Below are positions 41,177 to 49,673 of a stretch of 64,000 nt of DNA, one piece after another (position 1 is the stretch's first letter; each line of letters opens with the position of its first letter). The notes under the pieces are model-generated. The model had not been told where the DNA came from. It saw only the letters and a program-made list of their open reading frames with translations, and did no database searches. The translations under genes and the position numbers were made by a program. The stretch is from the NCBI RefSeq assembly GCF_000258175.1, contig NZ_JH636049.1, positions 4,568,672 to 4,632,671 of the forward strand. The letters are read 5' to 3'. The DNA is from Saccharomonospora xinjiangensis XJ-54 (GTDB lineage Bacteria > Actinomycetota > Actinomycetes > Mycobacteriales > Pseudonocardiaceae).

Positions 41177-41991
41177 TGCGGGTTCACTTCGACGCCGTCT
41201 CCGTCGAGATCGACGGCCACCAGATCGTCCACGACCTGAATCTCACCGTGCCCGCAGGGAAGGTCGTCGGCCTCGTCGGGCCGAACAGATCGGGCAAATC
41301 GACGGCGTTGCGCTGCGTGTACCGCGCGCTGCGGCCCAGCAACGGCGTCGTGTGGGTGGGCGGCGACGACCTCCACACGCTGCACCGGCGTGAGGGAGCG
41401 CGGCGGGTAGCTGCGCTGGCCCAGCACGGCGGGTCCGATCTGGACTTCACCGTGCGTGAACTCGTCGCGTTCGGACGTATCCCGCACCGGAGCGGTAACA
41501 CGCCCCTCGCCGCACGCGACGCGCGACTGTGCGAGGAGGCGATGGCGAGCCTCGACATCACTCACCTCGCCGAGCGGGGCGTTCTGGCGCTGTCGGGAGG
41601 GGAGCTGCAACGAGTACTCATCGCCCGCGCGCTCGCGCAGGAACCGTCCGTTCTGGTGCTGGACGAACCCACGAACCACCTCGACGTGCGGCACCAGATC
41701 CAGCTGCTCTCACTCGTCCGCTCGATGGGCGTGACGGTCTTGCTAGTCGTCCACGACCTCAACCTCGCCGCAGCCGGATGCGACGAGATTGGCGTCCTCG
41801 ACCACGGCCGGCTCGTCACGTCCGGCCCGCCCCGCGATGTCCTGACCCCGCCGCTGATCCGGGAGGTCTTCGAAGTGGACGCCGTTGTCGTGGACCACCC
41901 GCTGACCGGCGCTCCCCAGGTTCTGTTCGCACTCGGCACCACGCCGCAGTCACAGAGTTCTCGCTCGACAACGAGACAAGGAAACACATGA
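41176..41991 (+). CDS. FepC/BtuD-type ABC ATPase
   Basis: This 271-residue ATPase has Walker A VGPNRSGKST, signature LSGGELQRVLIARAL, Walker B VLVLDEPTNHLD and the switch His in LLVVHDLNLA. In Walker A the fourth residue is Arg where nearly all family members have Gly; Gly-Lys-Ser-Thr is kept, so it may still be active. The ATG overlaps the permease stop. The C-terminal ~30 residues after the D-loop region are Ser/Thr/Gln-rich. It powers the FecCD permease. Confidence 0.93.
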   Translation: MRVHFDAVSVEIDGHQIVHDLNLTVPAGKVVGLVGPNRSGKSTALRCVYRALRPSNGVVWVGGDDLHTLHRREGARRVAALAQHGGSDLDFTVRELVAFGRIPHRSGNTPLAARDARLCEEAMASLDITHLAERGVLALSGGELQRVLIARALAQEPSVLVLDEPTNHLDVRHQIQLLSLVRSMGVTVLLVVHDLNLAAAGCDEIGVLDHGRLVTSGPPRDVLTPPLIREVFEVDAVVVDHPLTGAPQVLFALGTTPQSQSSRSTTRQGNT

Positions 41992-42989
41992 CGATCTCCC
42001 GACGCCGCCAGCTGACGGCGACCTCCTTCGCACTATCCACCGTTCTCGTTCTCTCCGCCTGTGGCGCGGACGTGGACAACAGCGGAGCGGACACCACGGT
42101 GACCGTGAACCGGTGCGGGGAAGAAGTCGAATACACCACGCCGCGGCGCGCGGCGGTCTACGAGGGCGGCAGCGCCGACAAGATGTTCGCCCTCGGACTG
42201 ACCGACCACGTGCACGGCTACGTGATGCCCCCGGCCAACCCGCCGGTGTCGGAGTCACCGTGGGCCGACGAATACGGCAAGGTCGAGTTTCTCGGTGATG
42301 ACCTGCTCAACCGGGAGCTGGTCGTGGACGCGGGCGCGGACTTCGTCGTCGCGGGCTGGAACTCCGGCTTCTCCGACTCTCGGGGCATCACCCCGGAAAT
42401 CCTCGACACGCTCGGAATCCAGAGCTTCATGCACACCGAGTCCTGCTACAACTATCCGGGTTTTCCTGAGCGGACGACGCCGATCGAGGGCCTTTACACG
42501 GATCTGGAGCGCCTCGGCCGGATCTTCGGTGCCGAGGACCGGGCCCGGACACTGGTGGCGGACTACCGAGAGCGGGTCGCGGCGGTGCAACGACAGGCAC
42601 CCGAGGGGAATCCGGTTCCGGTGTTCCTCTACGACTCGGGCACCGACCGGCCCTTCACCGCGGCCAAGCAGGTCCCGCCCAACGACATCATCCGGCTCGC
42701 CGGGGGGAGGAACATCTTCGGCGAGCTCGACGAACGCTGGACCGAGGTGAGCTGGGAGGCGGTGGTCGAAGCCCAACCGGAGATCATCATCATTCTCGAC
42801 TACGGCGACACCTCAGCCGATGAGAAGATCGCCTTCCTCCGCGGCAACCCCACGACCGCGAAACTCCCGGCCGTCGTGGAGAACAACTTCTTCGTCCTCG
42901 CCTACAACGAGGGAATCTCCAGCCCTCGCAACATCGACGGAGTGGAGAAGTTCGCCGAGTACCTCCGCGACTACGCCGCCGAGCACTGA
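41988..42989 (+). CDS. Metallophore-binding lipoprotein (FepB/BtuF-like)
   Basis: This 333-residue binding protein has a lipoprotein signal (lipobox V-L-S-A-C in VLVLSACGAD) and a TroA/BtuF-type bilobal fold: TVNRCGEEVEYTTPRRA (start of lobe 1), VDAGADFVVAGWN, then PVPVFLYDSG and KLPAVVENNFFVLAYNEG (lobe 2). ATG 41988 follows AAGGA and overlaps the ATPase stop by 4 bp. It captures the metal-chelate outside the membrane and passes it to the permease. Identity of the metal (zinc suggested by the box, iron possible) is open. Confidence 0.9.
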   Translation: MTISRRRQLTATSFALSTVLVLSACGADVDNSGADTTVTVNRCGEEVEYTTPRRAAVYEGGSADKMFALGLTDHVHGYVMPPANPPVSESPWADEYGKVEFLGDDLLNRELVVDAGADFVVAGWNSGFSDSRGITPEILDTLGIQSFMHTESCYNYPGFPERTTPIEGLYTDLERLGRIFGAEDRARTLVADYRERVAAVQRQAPEGNPVPVFLYDSGTDRPFTAAKQVPPNDIIRLAGGRNIFGELDERWTEVSWEAVVEAQPEIIIILDYGDTSADEKIAFLRGNPTTAKLPAVVENNFFVLAYNEGISSPRNIDGVEKFAEYLRDYAAEH

Positions 42990-43021
42990 CAGGGCCCGAT
43001 ATTCCGGGGTGGCTGGAACCG

Positions 43022-43828
43022 TCAGTGGTGTCGTCCCGGCTCGGGCAGGTGGCGGCGGAACCACGTGCTCAGCTGGGCGTCCACCGCACGAGTCTGCGGC
43101 AGTTGCGGTGCGGGCTCGATGCCGGGTTCGTCGGCGAGCGGGTGGGCCAGTCCGGGTATCGCCACCAGTTCGGCTCTTGCGCCCACGGCGGCGGTGAGAT
43201 CGCTGGCGTCGGCACGCAGCGCCGGATGGTCCTGCTCGCCGCTGACCACCAGCAGCGGCGCGCGTTCGGCGATGACGCCGGCCTTCGTGACGAAGTCCAG
43301 GTCGTCGGCGACCTTCTCCGATTCGGCGTCGTACGGGTAGTCGCCGGGGAAAAGGCTGACGACGGACCGGATCCGGACGGCGGCGTTGACGACGGCTGCG
43401 GCGAACACGGGGATCTCGGTGTGGGCAAGGACGCGGAGCGCGACGGCGCCACCCAGCGAGCCGCCGAGCACGCCGATCGGGCCGTCTTCGACCGGCAGTT
43501 GCGCGCGGATCGAGGCCAGTGCGGCGGGGAACTCCTCGGTCGCCTGCCAGACGAAAGGCCAGAGGGCGGACATCAGCACGTCCTCGCGCAACAGCTCCAG
43601 ACCGGCGGCCATGCTGCCGTCCACCATGCGTGCCCCGCACATCGGCATGCCGAGGTGGACCCGCCACGCGGGGACGTCGTTCATCGGCAGTGCTGCGGCG
43701 AACGCGGCATCCGATCGCGGCGCGTCGAGCATGTGCCAGGTGACGATCAGCGGCGCGGGGCCGGGGGACGCGGGTGGCAGGGCGGTGAACGGCACACCGG
43801 CTGCGGTGCCTGTGACAGGTGAGTGCAT
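43022..43828 (-). CDS. Alpha/beta hydrolase
   Basis: This 268-residue protein has nucleophile elbow GGSLGG, an acid in VSGEQDHPAL and His in PGLAHPLAD, so the catalytic triad is intact. The early HMLDAPRSD and a long segment before the elbow resemble esterases of the prolyl-oligopeptidase side. It converges on the metal-uptake operon with a 32-bp gap. A link to chelate hydrolysis (as in siderophore esterases) would fit but is inference from position alone. Confidence 0.82.
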   Translation of the reverse strand: MHSPVTGTAAGVPFTALPPASPGPAPLIVTWHMLDAPRSDAAFAAALPMNDVPAWRVHLGMPMCGARMVDGSMAAGLELLREDVLMSALWPFVWQATEEFPAALASIRAQLPVEDGPIGVLGGSLGGAVALRVLAHTEIPVFAAAVVNAAVRIRSVVSLFPGDYPYDAESEKVADDLDFVTKAGVIAERAPLLVVSGEQDHPALRADASDLTAAVGARAELVAIPGLAHPLADEPGIEPAPQLPQTRAVDAQLSTWFRRHLPEPGRHH

Positions 43829-44012
43829 GCGGTCACGGTAGGGCGCCGACCGGCTGCGCGAAGCGGTTACGCCACCGGCGTAATCCAGCGGCAGGCGCGA
43901 TCCGGAGAGTCGGCTCGCTCCGCGCTGTCGGCGCTGTCCGCTGCCGGTTGACGACCATCCGGCGGGTTCGGCGAACGTGCCAGGCTGAGAGAAAAGTGAC
44001 GAAGGGAGTCTC

Positions 44013-46148
44013 GTGGGCGAGGGTGACAGGTCCCGGCTCTGTGAGTTCAGTGCCCGGCTGCGCAGCGACGATCCCGAGGTCGTCCTTGACGCTCTGGACG
44101 ACTACCTCTCGGCGCAGGCGGCCACGCGATGGGGCGTGGACAACCCCTACACGTCGCTGGACAGTGAGGTACTTTTCGCCGCCCGAGAGCTACTCGGCCG
44201 GGCTCCGATCGGCCCAGGCCATGTGAGCGCTCTCGCCGTGATGTGGCATCTCGCCGAGGAGGAGGACGCCGACGTCATCGCCGACGTCCTCGACGGCACA
44301 CCGGACGCCGAGGTGCGGGCAACGGCACTCCTCGCCGCCAGCACGGCTCTGACAGCGAGTGAAGAGCCGAACCGGCGGCTGCTGGCGCTGATCACGGCCA
44401 TGGTGCTGGACGAGAATCTGGATGCGCAAACCAGGAAGGACGCAGTGCAGGCGCTGGAGGATCTTGATCTCCCCGAGATCGAGCATCTGATGGTACGGCT
44501 CGCTGATTCGGCCGAGGAGGAACTCCAGGTGCGCGCGGTGAGCTGGCTCGCGGCACCGTTACGGCTCCGTGTTCACCGGGAACTGGTCAGGCGGGTGGTG
44601 GAGTGCTGGCCCGAGGACGTGGGAGGGGAGGCCGGGCACCTTCGCCGGGAGGTGCTCGACGGCTTTCACAGCACCTACTGGACGGACACCGAGCCGGACG
44701 ATCCGGCGCTGCGGAAGGCTCACGAGGAGCTGAGGTTCCCGTCCGGCGATGAGGAATGCCTGCGCGCGTTCGCGACCTTGCTGCACAGCGACGATCCGGT
44801 CGCCGTGGGGATCGCACTGGATCACTTCGAGTCGTCAAGGGGTTTGACTCGTGTTCTCAAGGATCGGCAGCAAGCGGAGGACTACCTTCCCGAGGTGCTG
44901 TGCCGTGCTCGTGAGGTGCTCCGGCGGCCTCTGCCTCCCGCAGAGGTGAGCGCCCTGAACCTTCTCAGGACGCAGCCTCCCGAACACGGCGATGCCGATC
45001 TTCTGCTGGAGGTCCTCTCACGCACGAGGTCCGACGCGGTCCGTCAGGAGGCGCTGTGGGTGGTCCACGGCCTGCTCGACGGCGTCAAGGTGAGAGACGA
45101 GAGGCTCGTCGGCGCCGTGCGCGACCTGCTTGCCGAGCCGTCCGTGGGATTCGCCGTCAAGGAGACCGCGATCCGCGTGCTCGCCGATGGCCTCGGCGCC
45201 GACGCGGACCCCGTACTTCTCCGGGCGCTTCGCGAGTGCGAGCCGAGGGTTCAGGCCCACGCCGCCTATTTCCTGGTCAACACGGGAGGTTTGGATCGGC
45301 ACCGCGCCGTTCTGGAAGACGCTGCCGACAGTTGGGGAGATCAGCCTCCCTCGCGTCCCTGGGGCTCCAATCCCATCGATCTGATCCTCGGCAGCCCCCA
45401 CAGCGTCCACTGGAAGGGTCATCGGCTGACGGACCCGGACCTGGCCCGCGCGCACCGGAGGCTGCGGGCTCCCACGATGGACGACTCGTACCACGAGGCG
45501 CTCCGCACGCTGCTGAACAGCGGCGATCCTGCGGCCGTGGGTATCGCCCTCGACCACTGGTGGAGCCCTGACGGCGCTGTGAGGCGGGGCGGTGAGCAAA
45601 CCCGTGAACCGGAGAAGGCGCTCGTGGCGGACCGTGTCCGGGAGATCTTGCGACAACCCCCACCACCCGAGAGCCGCGGCACACACCGCCTTGAGCCACG
45701 GTATCTGTCCGCGTTGTCCGCATTGGACGTTCTGGCTGCGGACGATCCCACGCTGTTGGCCGAGATCGTCAAAACTGCCGGGAGTGATCACCTTCGTGAG
45801 CGGGTTCTCGACACGGTCGAAACGGTAGTCGCGAACACCGGGACGGTTGACCGGCGGCTCGGGGAAGCCCTCGGGAATATCGCATGCGACGGTGGCGTGC
45901 CTGTGCGCGACAGGGCCAGGGCACTGGAGCTGCTCGGCGACGCGGGGAGTGACTTCGTACCACTGCTCCTCAGAGCGACCCGCTGTCCCGAGCCTGCGGT
46001 CCAGGCCGCTGCGGCGTGGGGTCTGTTGGGGGTCGGCGCCGAAAACCATCGTGATCTGGTCGAAAAGCTGATCGAGAGCTGGCCGGTGGACGACGCACCG
46101 TGGGAAGTCACCAGGGTACGGGACAGGTTCGATCCTGCCGGGCCGTGA
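44013..46148 (+). CDS. HEAT-repeat protein with internal duplication
   Basis: This 711-residue protein is almost wholly alpha-helical and made of HEAT-type helix pairs (DAEVRATALLAASTAL; DAQTRKDAVQALEDL; EPAVQAAAAWGLLGVG). Two larger blocks are near-copies: LLHSDDPVAVGIALDHF and LLNSGDPAAVGIALDHWW. There is no signal, membrane segment or catalytic motif. GTG 44013 is used; it follows a GGGAG. Such scaffolds bind proteins or phycobilin/toxin partners; its partner is unknown. It stands alone between convergent neighbours. Confidence 0.85.
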   Translation: MGEGDRSRLCEFSARLRSDDPEVVLDALDDYLSAQAATRWGVDNPYTSLDSEVLFAARELLGRAPIGPGHVSALAVMWHLAEEEDADVIADVLDGTPDAEVRATALLAASTALTASEEPNRRLLALITAMVLDENLDAQTRKDAVQALEDLDLPEIEHLMVRLADSAEEELQVRAVSWLAAPLRLRVHRELVRRVVECWPEDVGGEAGHLRREVLDGFHSTYWTDTEPDDPALRKAHEELRFPSGDEECLRAFATLLHSDDPVAVGIALDHFESSRGLTRVLKDRQQAEDYLPEVLCRAREVLRRPLPPAEVSALNLLRTQPPEHGDADLLLEVLSRTRSDAVRQEALWVVHGLLDGVKVRDERLVGAVRDLLAEPSVGFAVKETAIRVLADGLGADADPVLLRALRECEPRVQAHAAYFLVNTGGLDRHRAVLEDAADSWGDQPPSRPWGSNPIDLILGSPHSVHWKGHRLTDPDLARAHRRLRAPTMDDSYHEALRTLLNSGDPAAVGIALDHWWSPDGAVRRGGEQTREPEKALVADRVREILRQPPPPESRGTHRLEPRYLSALSALDVLAADDPTLLAEIVKTAGSDHLRERVLDTVETVVANTGTVDRRLGEALGNIACDGGVPVRDRARALELLGDAGSDFVPLLLRATRCPEPAVQAAAAWGLLGVGAENHRDLVEKLIESWPVDDAPWEVTRVRDRFDPAGP

Positions 46149-46153
46149 GCAAG

Positions 46154-46196
46154 GCCGCCTCGTGCCCTGGCCGGTGTTCCCGGGACACGAGGCGGC
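46154..46196. terminator. Hairpin between HEAT and amidohydrolase genes
   Basis: GCCGCCTCGTG (46154-46164) pairs perfectly with CACGAGGCGGC (46186-46196), with further pairing inside. It lies between two convergent stop codons and likely terminates both genes. Confidence 0.7.
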
Positions 46197-46214
46197 GTCA
46201 CTGCCCTGGCCGGA

Positions 46215-49200
46215 CTAGGTCGTTCCGCCCGCCTGCCGAGGTTCGTGCCGATGGCCTGGGTCGTCGTAGGCGCTGCAGGAGTGGTCGTAGGCGTCGGCCA
46301 CCACCTCGGGGGCATGCCACCAGTAGCGCGACCCGGCCGCGGGGTCCGCCCACTCCGCCACCGTCGTGGCCGGCTCGGCAGCGGCAGCAGAATCCGCTTC
46401 CGTGGCCACCGGGGTCGCGGTGTGGCCGGGAGTGTAGGGGCGCAGCAGTTCGTCGCGGGTGAACAGGTGCCCGCCCACCATGGTGGCCTCGACGTTCATC
46501 GCGGCGTCGATGTCACGCAGCGGGTCACCGCGCACCATGATGAGGTCCGCGATCTTGCCCGGCTCCAGGGTGCCCACGTCGTCGGCGACGCCGAGGTTCT
46601 CGGCGGCGTTGACGGTGGCGGTGCGCAGCGCGTCGTACGGTGTCCAGCCGTAGCCGACGAGTTCCCGCAGGTTGGCGTGCAGTCCCACACCCACGTACGC
46701 CAGCGGCGAGTCGGTGCCCGCGACAACGCGGCCTCCCGCGTCGGCGACGGCCCCCAGCGCCCGCACCTCCCGGCAGTCGGCGGTGGAACAGTCCGGATCG
46801 GACGGTGCTGTTGTGTTGTCATGGGTGTCGGCGAGCAACTTCTGCCGGGTCCACGGCGGATACAGCGCCAGGCGCGGATCCGAGGCGATCTCCTCCGCCC
46901 CCAGGAACTCCGTGGTGAACAGCGTGGCCGTCACCGAACGCCGCCCTTGCCCGTAGAGGGCGGCGACGTCGCCGTAGGAGGTGGCGGTGGCGGTCAGGGT
47001 ACGCGCGTAGCCGAGCCGCTGGGTCGCGGCCAGATGCGTCGTGCCGTCCTGACCGAGGTGAGCACCGGGGGACAGGTAGTGCGACGCCGAGGGCACCCCC
47101 AGCTCGTGGGCGGCGTCGATGACGGCGCGCATCCGGTTGGCCGGCAGTCGCACATAGGTCTTGAGCATGTCGTAGTCGAGAGCCTTCGCCCTGGACAGCT
47201 CCAGCTCCACCTGCGCGTCGCTGGTGGTGGGGCGCATGAAGTTGTAGTAGACGCGGGAGCCGTCGATCGGCTCCCCGGTGGCGTGGAAGCGGGGGCCGAC
47301 CCGGGAGCCGGAATCCAGCGACTCGCGATCCTCCACCGCCCGATACACCTGGTCGCCCACCGAGAGGGTCGAGGTGATGCCGTAGGCGAGACTGATCCTG
47401 CCCTGCCGGTCGCCGTAGAAGCGGGACTCGTACTCCTGATGCACATGGGAGTCCATGAGCCCGGGAAGCACAGTGAGGTCGGACGCATCGACGAACCGGC
47501 CCTCACCGTGAGCGCCGCGACGATGTGATGTCACCGACGCGATCCGGTTGCCCTCCACGACCACATCCACGTCGTGGCGGAGGCGGCGGCTCGCGCCGTC
47601 CCAGAACGCGCCGGCGTGGATGACCGTGCGGCCCCGCGCCACGTCGGGGCGGTAGTGCAGGGGCACGTTCACGTCGCGGGCCTCACCTGTGGCGACGTCG
47701 GCCAGCCGCAGAGTCCCGTTCGACAGGTACAACAGCCGCCTGGAGTCGCCGCTCCACGAGGGGGCGTCAGCGACCTCGCCGTTGAGTTCGCGCGCCGGGC
47801 CTGCCGGGGTGCCGTCGGCGGCCACCGGCATGACCCGCAGCGTGGAGTTGACCACGAAGGCCATCGACCGCCCGTCCGGTGACCACACGGGACCGTCATC
47901 GCCGCGCGTGGAGATGGAGGCGTGCTCCCCGCCAGGGGCGTGGAAGGTCTGCTTTCCGGTGGCCACATCGACGGCGAGGATCTGGCTGGTGCCCTCCCTG
48001 AACCGGGCCGAATACGGTTTGACCGCCGCGAACGCGAGGGTCTTGCCGTCGGCCGACCAACTCGGGCGGCCCGGCCCGAACAACGACGGCACCAGTTGCC
48101 GCACCCTCCCCGTGCGCAGGTCGAGGACGTAGGTGGCGCCGTCCTGGTCCTGAAACGCGAGTCTGGTGCCGTCGGGGGAGAAAGCGGGGGAGGTCTCGGC
48201 GCCGTCGAGCGCGGTGACCCTGCGTTCGGTGCCGTCCCGCAGATCCCGCACATACAGGTCGGGGGTGCCTGCCCGGTCGGTGGCGTAGGCGAGGAGGCGC
48301 CCGTCGGGGGAGAACACGGGATTGCTCTCGGCGGCGTGGTCGTGGGTGAGCCTGCGAGGTGTGCCGTCGAGCGGCATGAGCCACAGGTCGTTCAGCGCGA
48401 CGAACGCCACGTGCCGCGCGTCGGGCGAGAGGGCCGGGGTGAGGATGCCCCGGACGGGATGCCTGCCGGTGTCGTCGAAGTCGTGATCCTTGCGACGGTA
48501 CTCCACGCGGGGTATCTCGATCGTGGCCTCGAACGGGATGTCCCCGGCCGTGCCTGCGGTGAGGTCACGCGAGCGCAGCGCCCCGTCGGCGGTGTAGAGC
48601 AGCCGCTCGTCGTCGAGCCAGTCGGCGGCGAAGAGGAACACGTCCTCGCCGTGGGTGACAGCCCTGCCATCGACGACGAGGTCGGCGCGGGTGCCGTCGT
48701 GGCGCACGTAGGCGAGATGCTCGCCGTCCGGCGACCAGGAGGGAGCATGCAGTCCGGCTTTGCCCTCGGGCGCGGGCACGAGGGTGCGGGTGGTGCCGTC
48801 GGGAGCGACGGCGGCGATCTCCGTATCGGCGACGTAGGCGAGGTCTTCCCCTCCGGGATGCCAGGCGGGCGTGTGCTCCTGCCCCGGCCCGTCGGTGCGG
48901 CGGGTGAGTTCGCCGGTGGCGACGTCCACGGTCCAGATGTCGTAGGAGCCGCCCCGGTCGGAGGAGAACGCGATCGTGCGGCCATCCGGTGACCAGCTCG
49001 GTTCGCGGTCGTCGAACCCGCCGTGGGTGAGCCGCACGGGGTCACCGCCGTCGGGGCCGGCGATCCAGATGTGAAAGCGGCCGTCGGCGTAGCCCTGGTA
49101 GGCGATGCGGCCGTCCGGTCCGACGTCGGGTCGCGCGGCTTCGGCCTCCACCGAGGTCAGCCGCTGCGCTTTCCCTCCGCCTGCGGGGACACGGAAGAGC

Positions 49201-49412
49201 AGTCCTTGCAGGTCCATGACCACGCTGCCGTCCGGCGCGGCCGACGCGGTGAGGTTGGTCCCTTCGGTGACGGTCACCGACACGGCCCCTGCGTCAGCCG
49301 ACACGGGGGAGTGCGGGACGGTCGCCAGTCCGGCGCTGAGCACGACGGCGACACCGAGGACGGTGAGCCTGGCCGTGGTCGCGCGCGGTGACAGATCTCT
49401 GCGATCCAACAC
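46215..49412 (-). CDS. Secreted TolB-propeller amidohydrolase
   Basis: This ~1065-residue protein has a Sec signal (~1-41; VLGVAVVLSAGLAT, cleavage near VSADAG), then TolB/PD40-type beta-propeller repeats (SWSPDGRTIAFSSDRGG, FSPDGRLLAYATDRAG, WSADGKTLAFA) up to ~residue 610. An amidohydrolase domain follows: metal ligands in DSHVHQEY, Lys in MLKTYVRLP, His in SASHYLSPG and Asp in VAGTDSPLA. GTG 49412 is chosen for the ribosome site GGAAGG and signal-peptide start. It hydrolyses an unknown amide or peptide outside the cell. A 40-residue Trp/Asp-rich tail is unexplained. Confidence 0.9.
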   Translation of the reverse strand: MLDRRDLSPRATTARLTVLGVAVVLSAGLATVPHSPVSADAGAVSVTVTEGTNLTASAAPDGSVVMDLQGLLFRVPAGGGKAQRLTSVEAEAARPDVGPDGRIAYQGYADGRFHIWIAGPDGGDPVRLTHGGFDDREPSWSPDGRTIAFSSDRGGSYDIWTVDVATGELTRRTDGPGQEHTPAWHPGGEDLAYVADTEIAAVAPDGTTRTLVPAPEGKAGLHAPSWSPDGEHLAYVRHDGTRADLVVDGRAVTHGEDVFLFAADWLDDERLLYTADGALRSRDLTAGTAGDIPFEATIEIPRVEYRRKDHDFDDTGRHPVRGILTPALSPDARHVAFVALNDLWLMPLDGTPRRLTHDHAAESNPVFSPDGRLLAYATDRAGTPDLYVRDLRDGTERRVTALDGAETSPAFSPDGTRLAFQDQDGATYVLDLRTGRVRQLVPSLFGPGRPSWSADGKTLAFAAVKPYSARFREGTSQILAVDVATGKQTFHAPGGEHASISTRGDDGPVWSPDGRSMAFVVNSTLRVMPVAADGTPAGPARELNGEVADAPSWSGDSRRLLYLSNGTLRLADVATGEARDVNVPLHYRPDVARGRTVIHAGAFWDGASRRLRHDVDVVVEGNRIASVTSHRRGAHGEGRFVDASDLTVLPGLMDSHVHQEYESRFYGDRQGRISLAYGITSTLSVGDQVYRAVEDRESLDSGSRVGPRFHATGEPIDGSRVYYNFMRPTTSDAQVELELSRAKALDYDMLKTYVRLPANRMRAVIDAAHELGVPSASHYLSPGAHLGQDGTTHLAATQRLGYARTLTATATSYGDVAALYGQGRRSVTATLFTTEFLGAEEIASDPRLALYPPWTRQKLLADTHDNTTAPSDPDCSTADCREVRALGAVADAGGRVVAGTDSPLAYVGVGLHANLRELVGYGWTPYDALRTATVNAAENLGVADDVGTLEPGKIADLIMVRGDPLRDIDAAMNVEATMVGGHLFTRDELLRPYTPGHTATPVATEADSAAAAEPATTVAEWADPAAGSRYWWHAPEVVADAYDHSCSAYDDPGHRHEPRQAGGTT

Positions 49413-49673
49413 TGGTATCGCCACCCTTCCCGGTGCAGTTCCGAGAAGATCCACACTGGTACATACCACTGTCGCGCCGATATCGGCGAAACGAGGGATG
49501 CGGTGGCCGAAACCGGCCATCATCGGTGACACAGCGCAGCCGTCGCGGCCATCACGACCACGCCTCGGGTGGCGAGAAAGGGCCGAGGCCACCTCGGCAG
49601 CGACGTTGTGGACACCGCGCCCACCTCGGGAACCGCGCCGCACTCGCCCACACCCCCCGCACGACGCGAGCCG

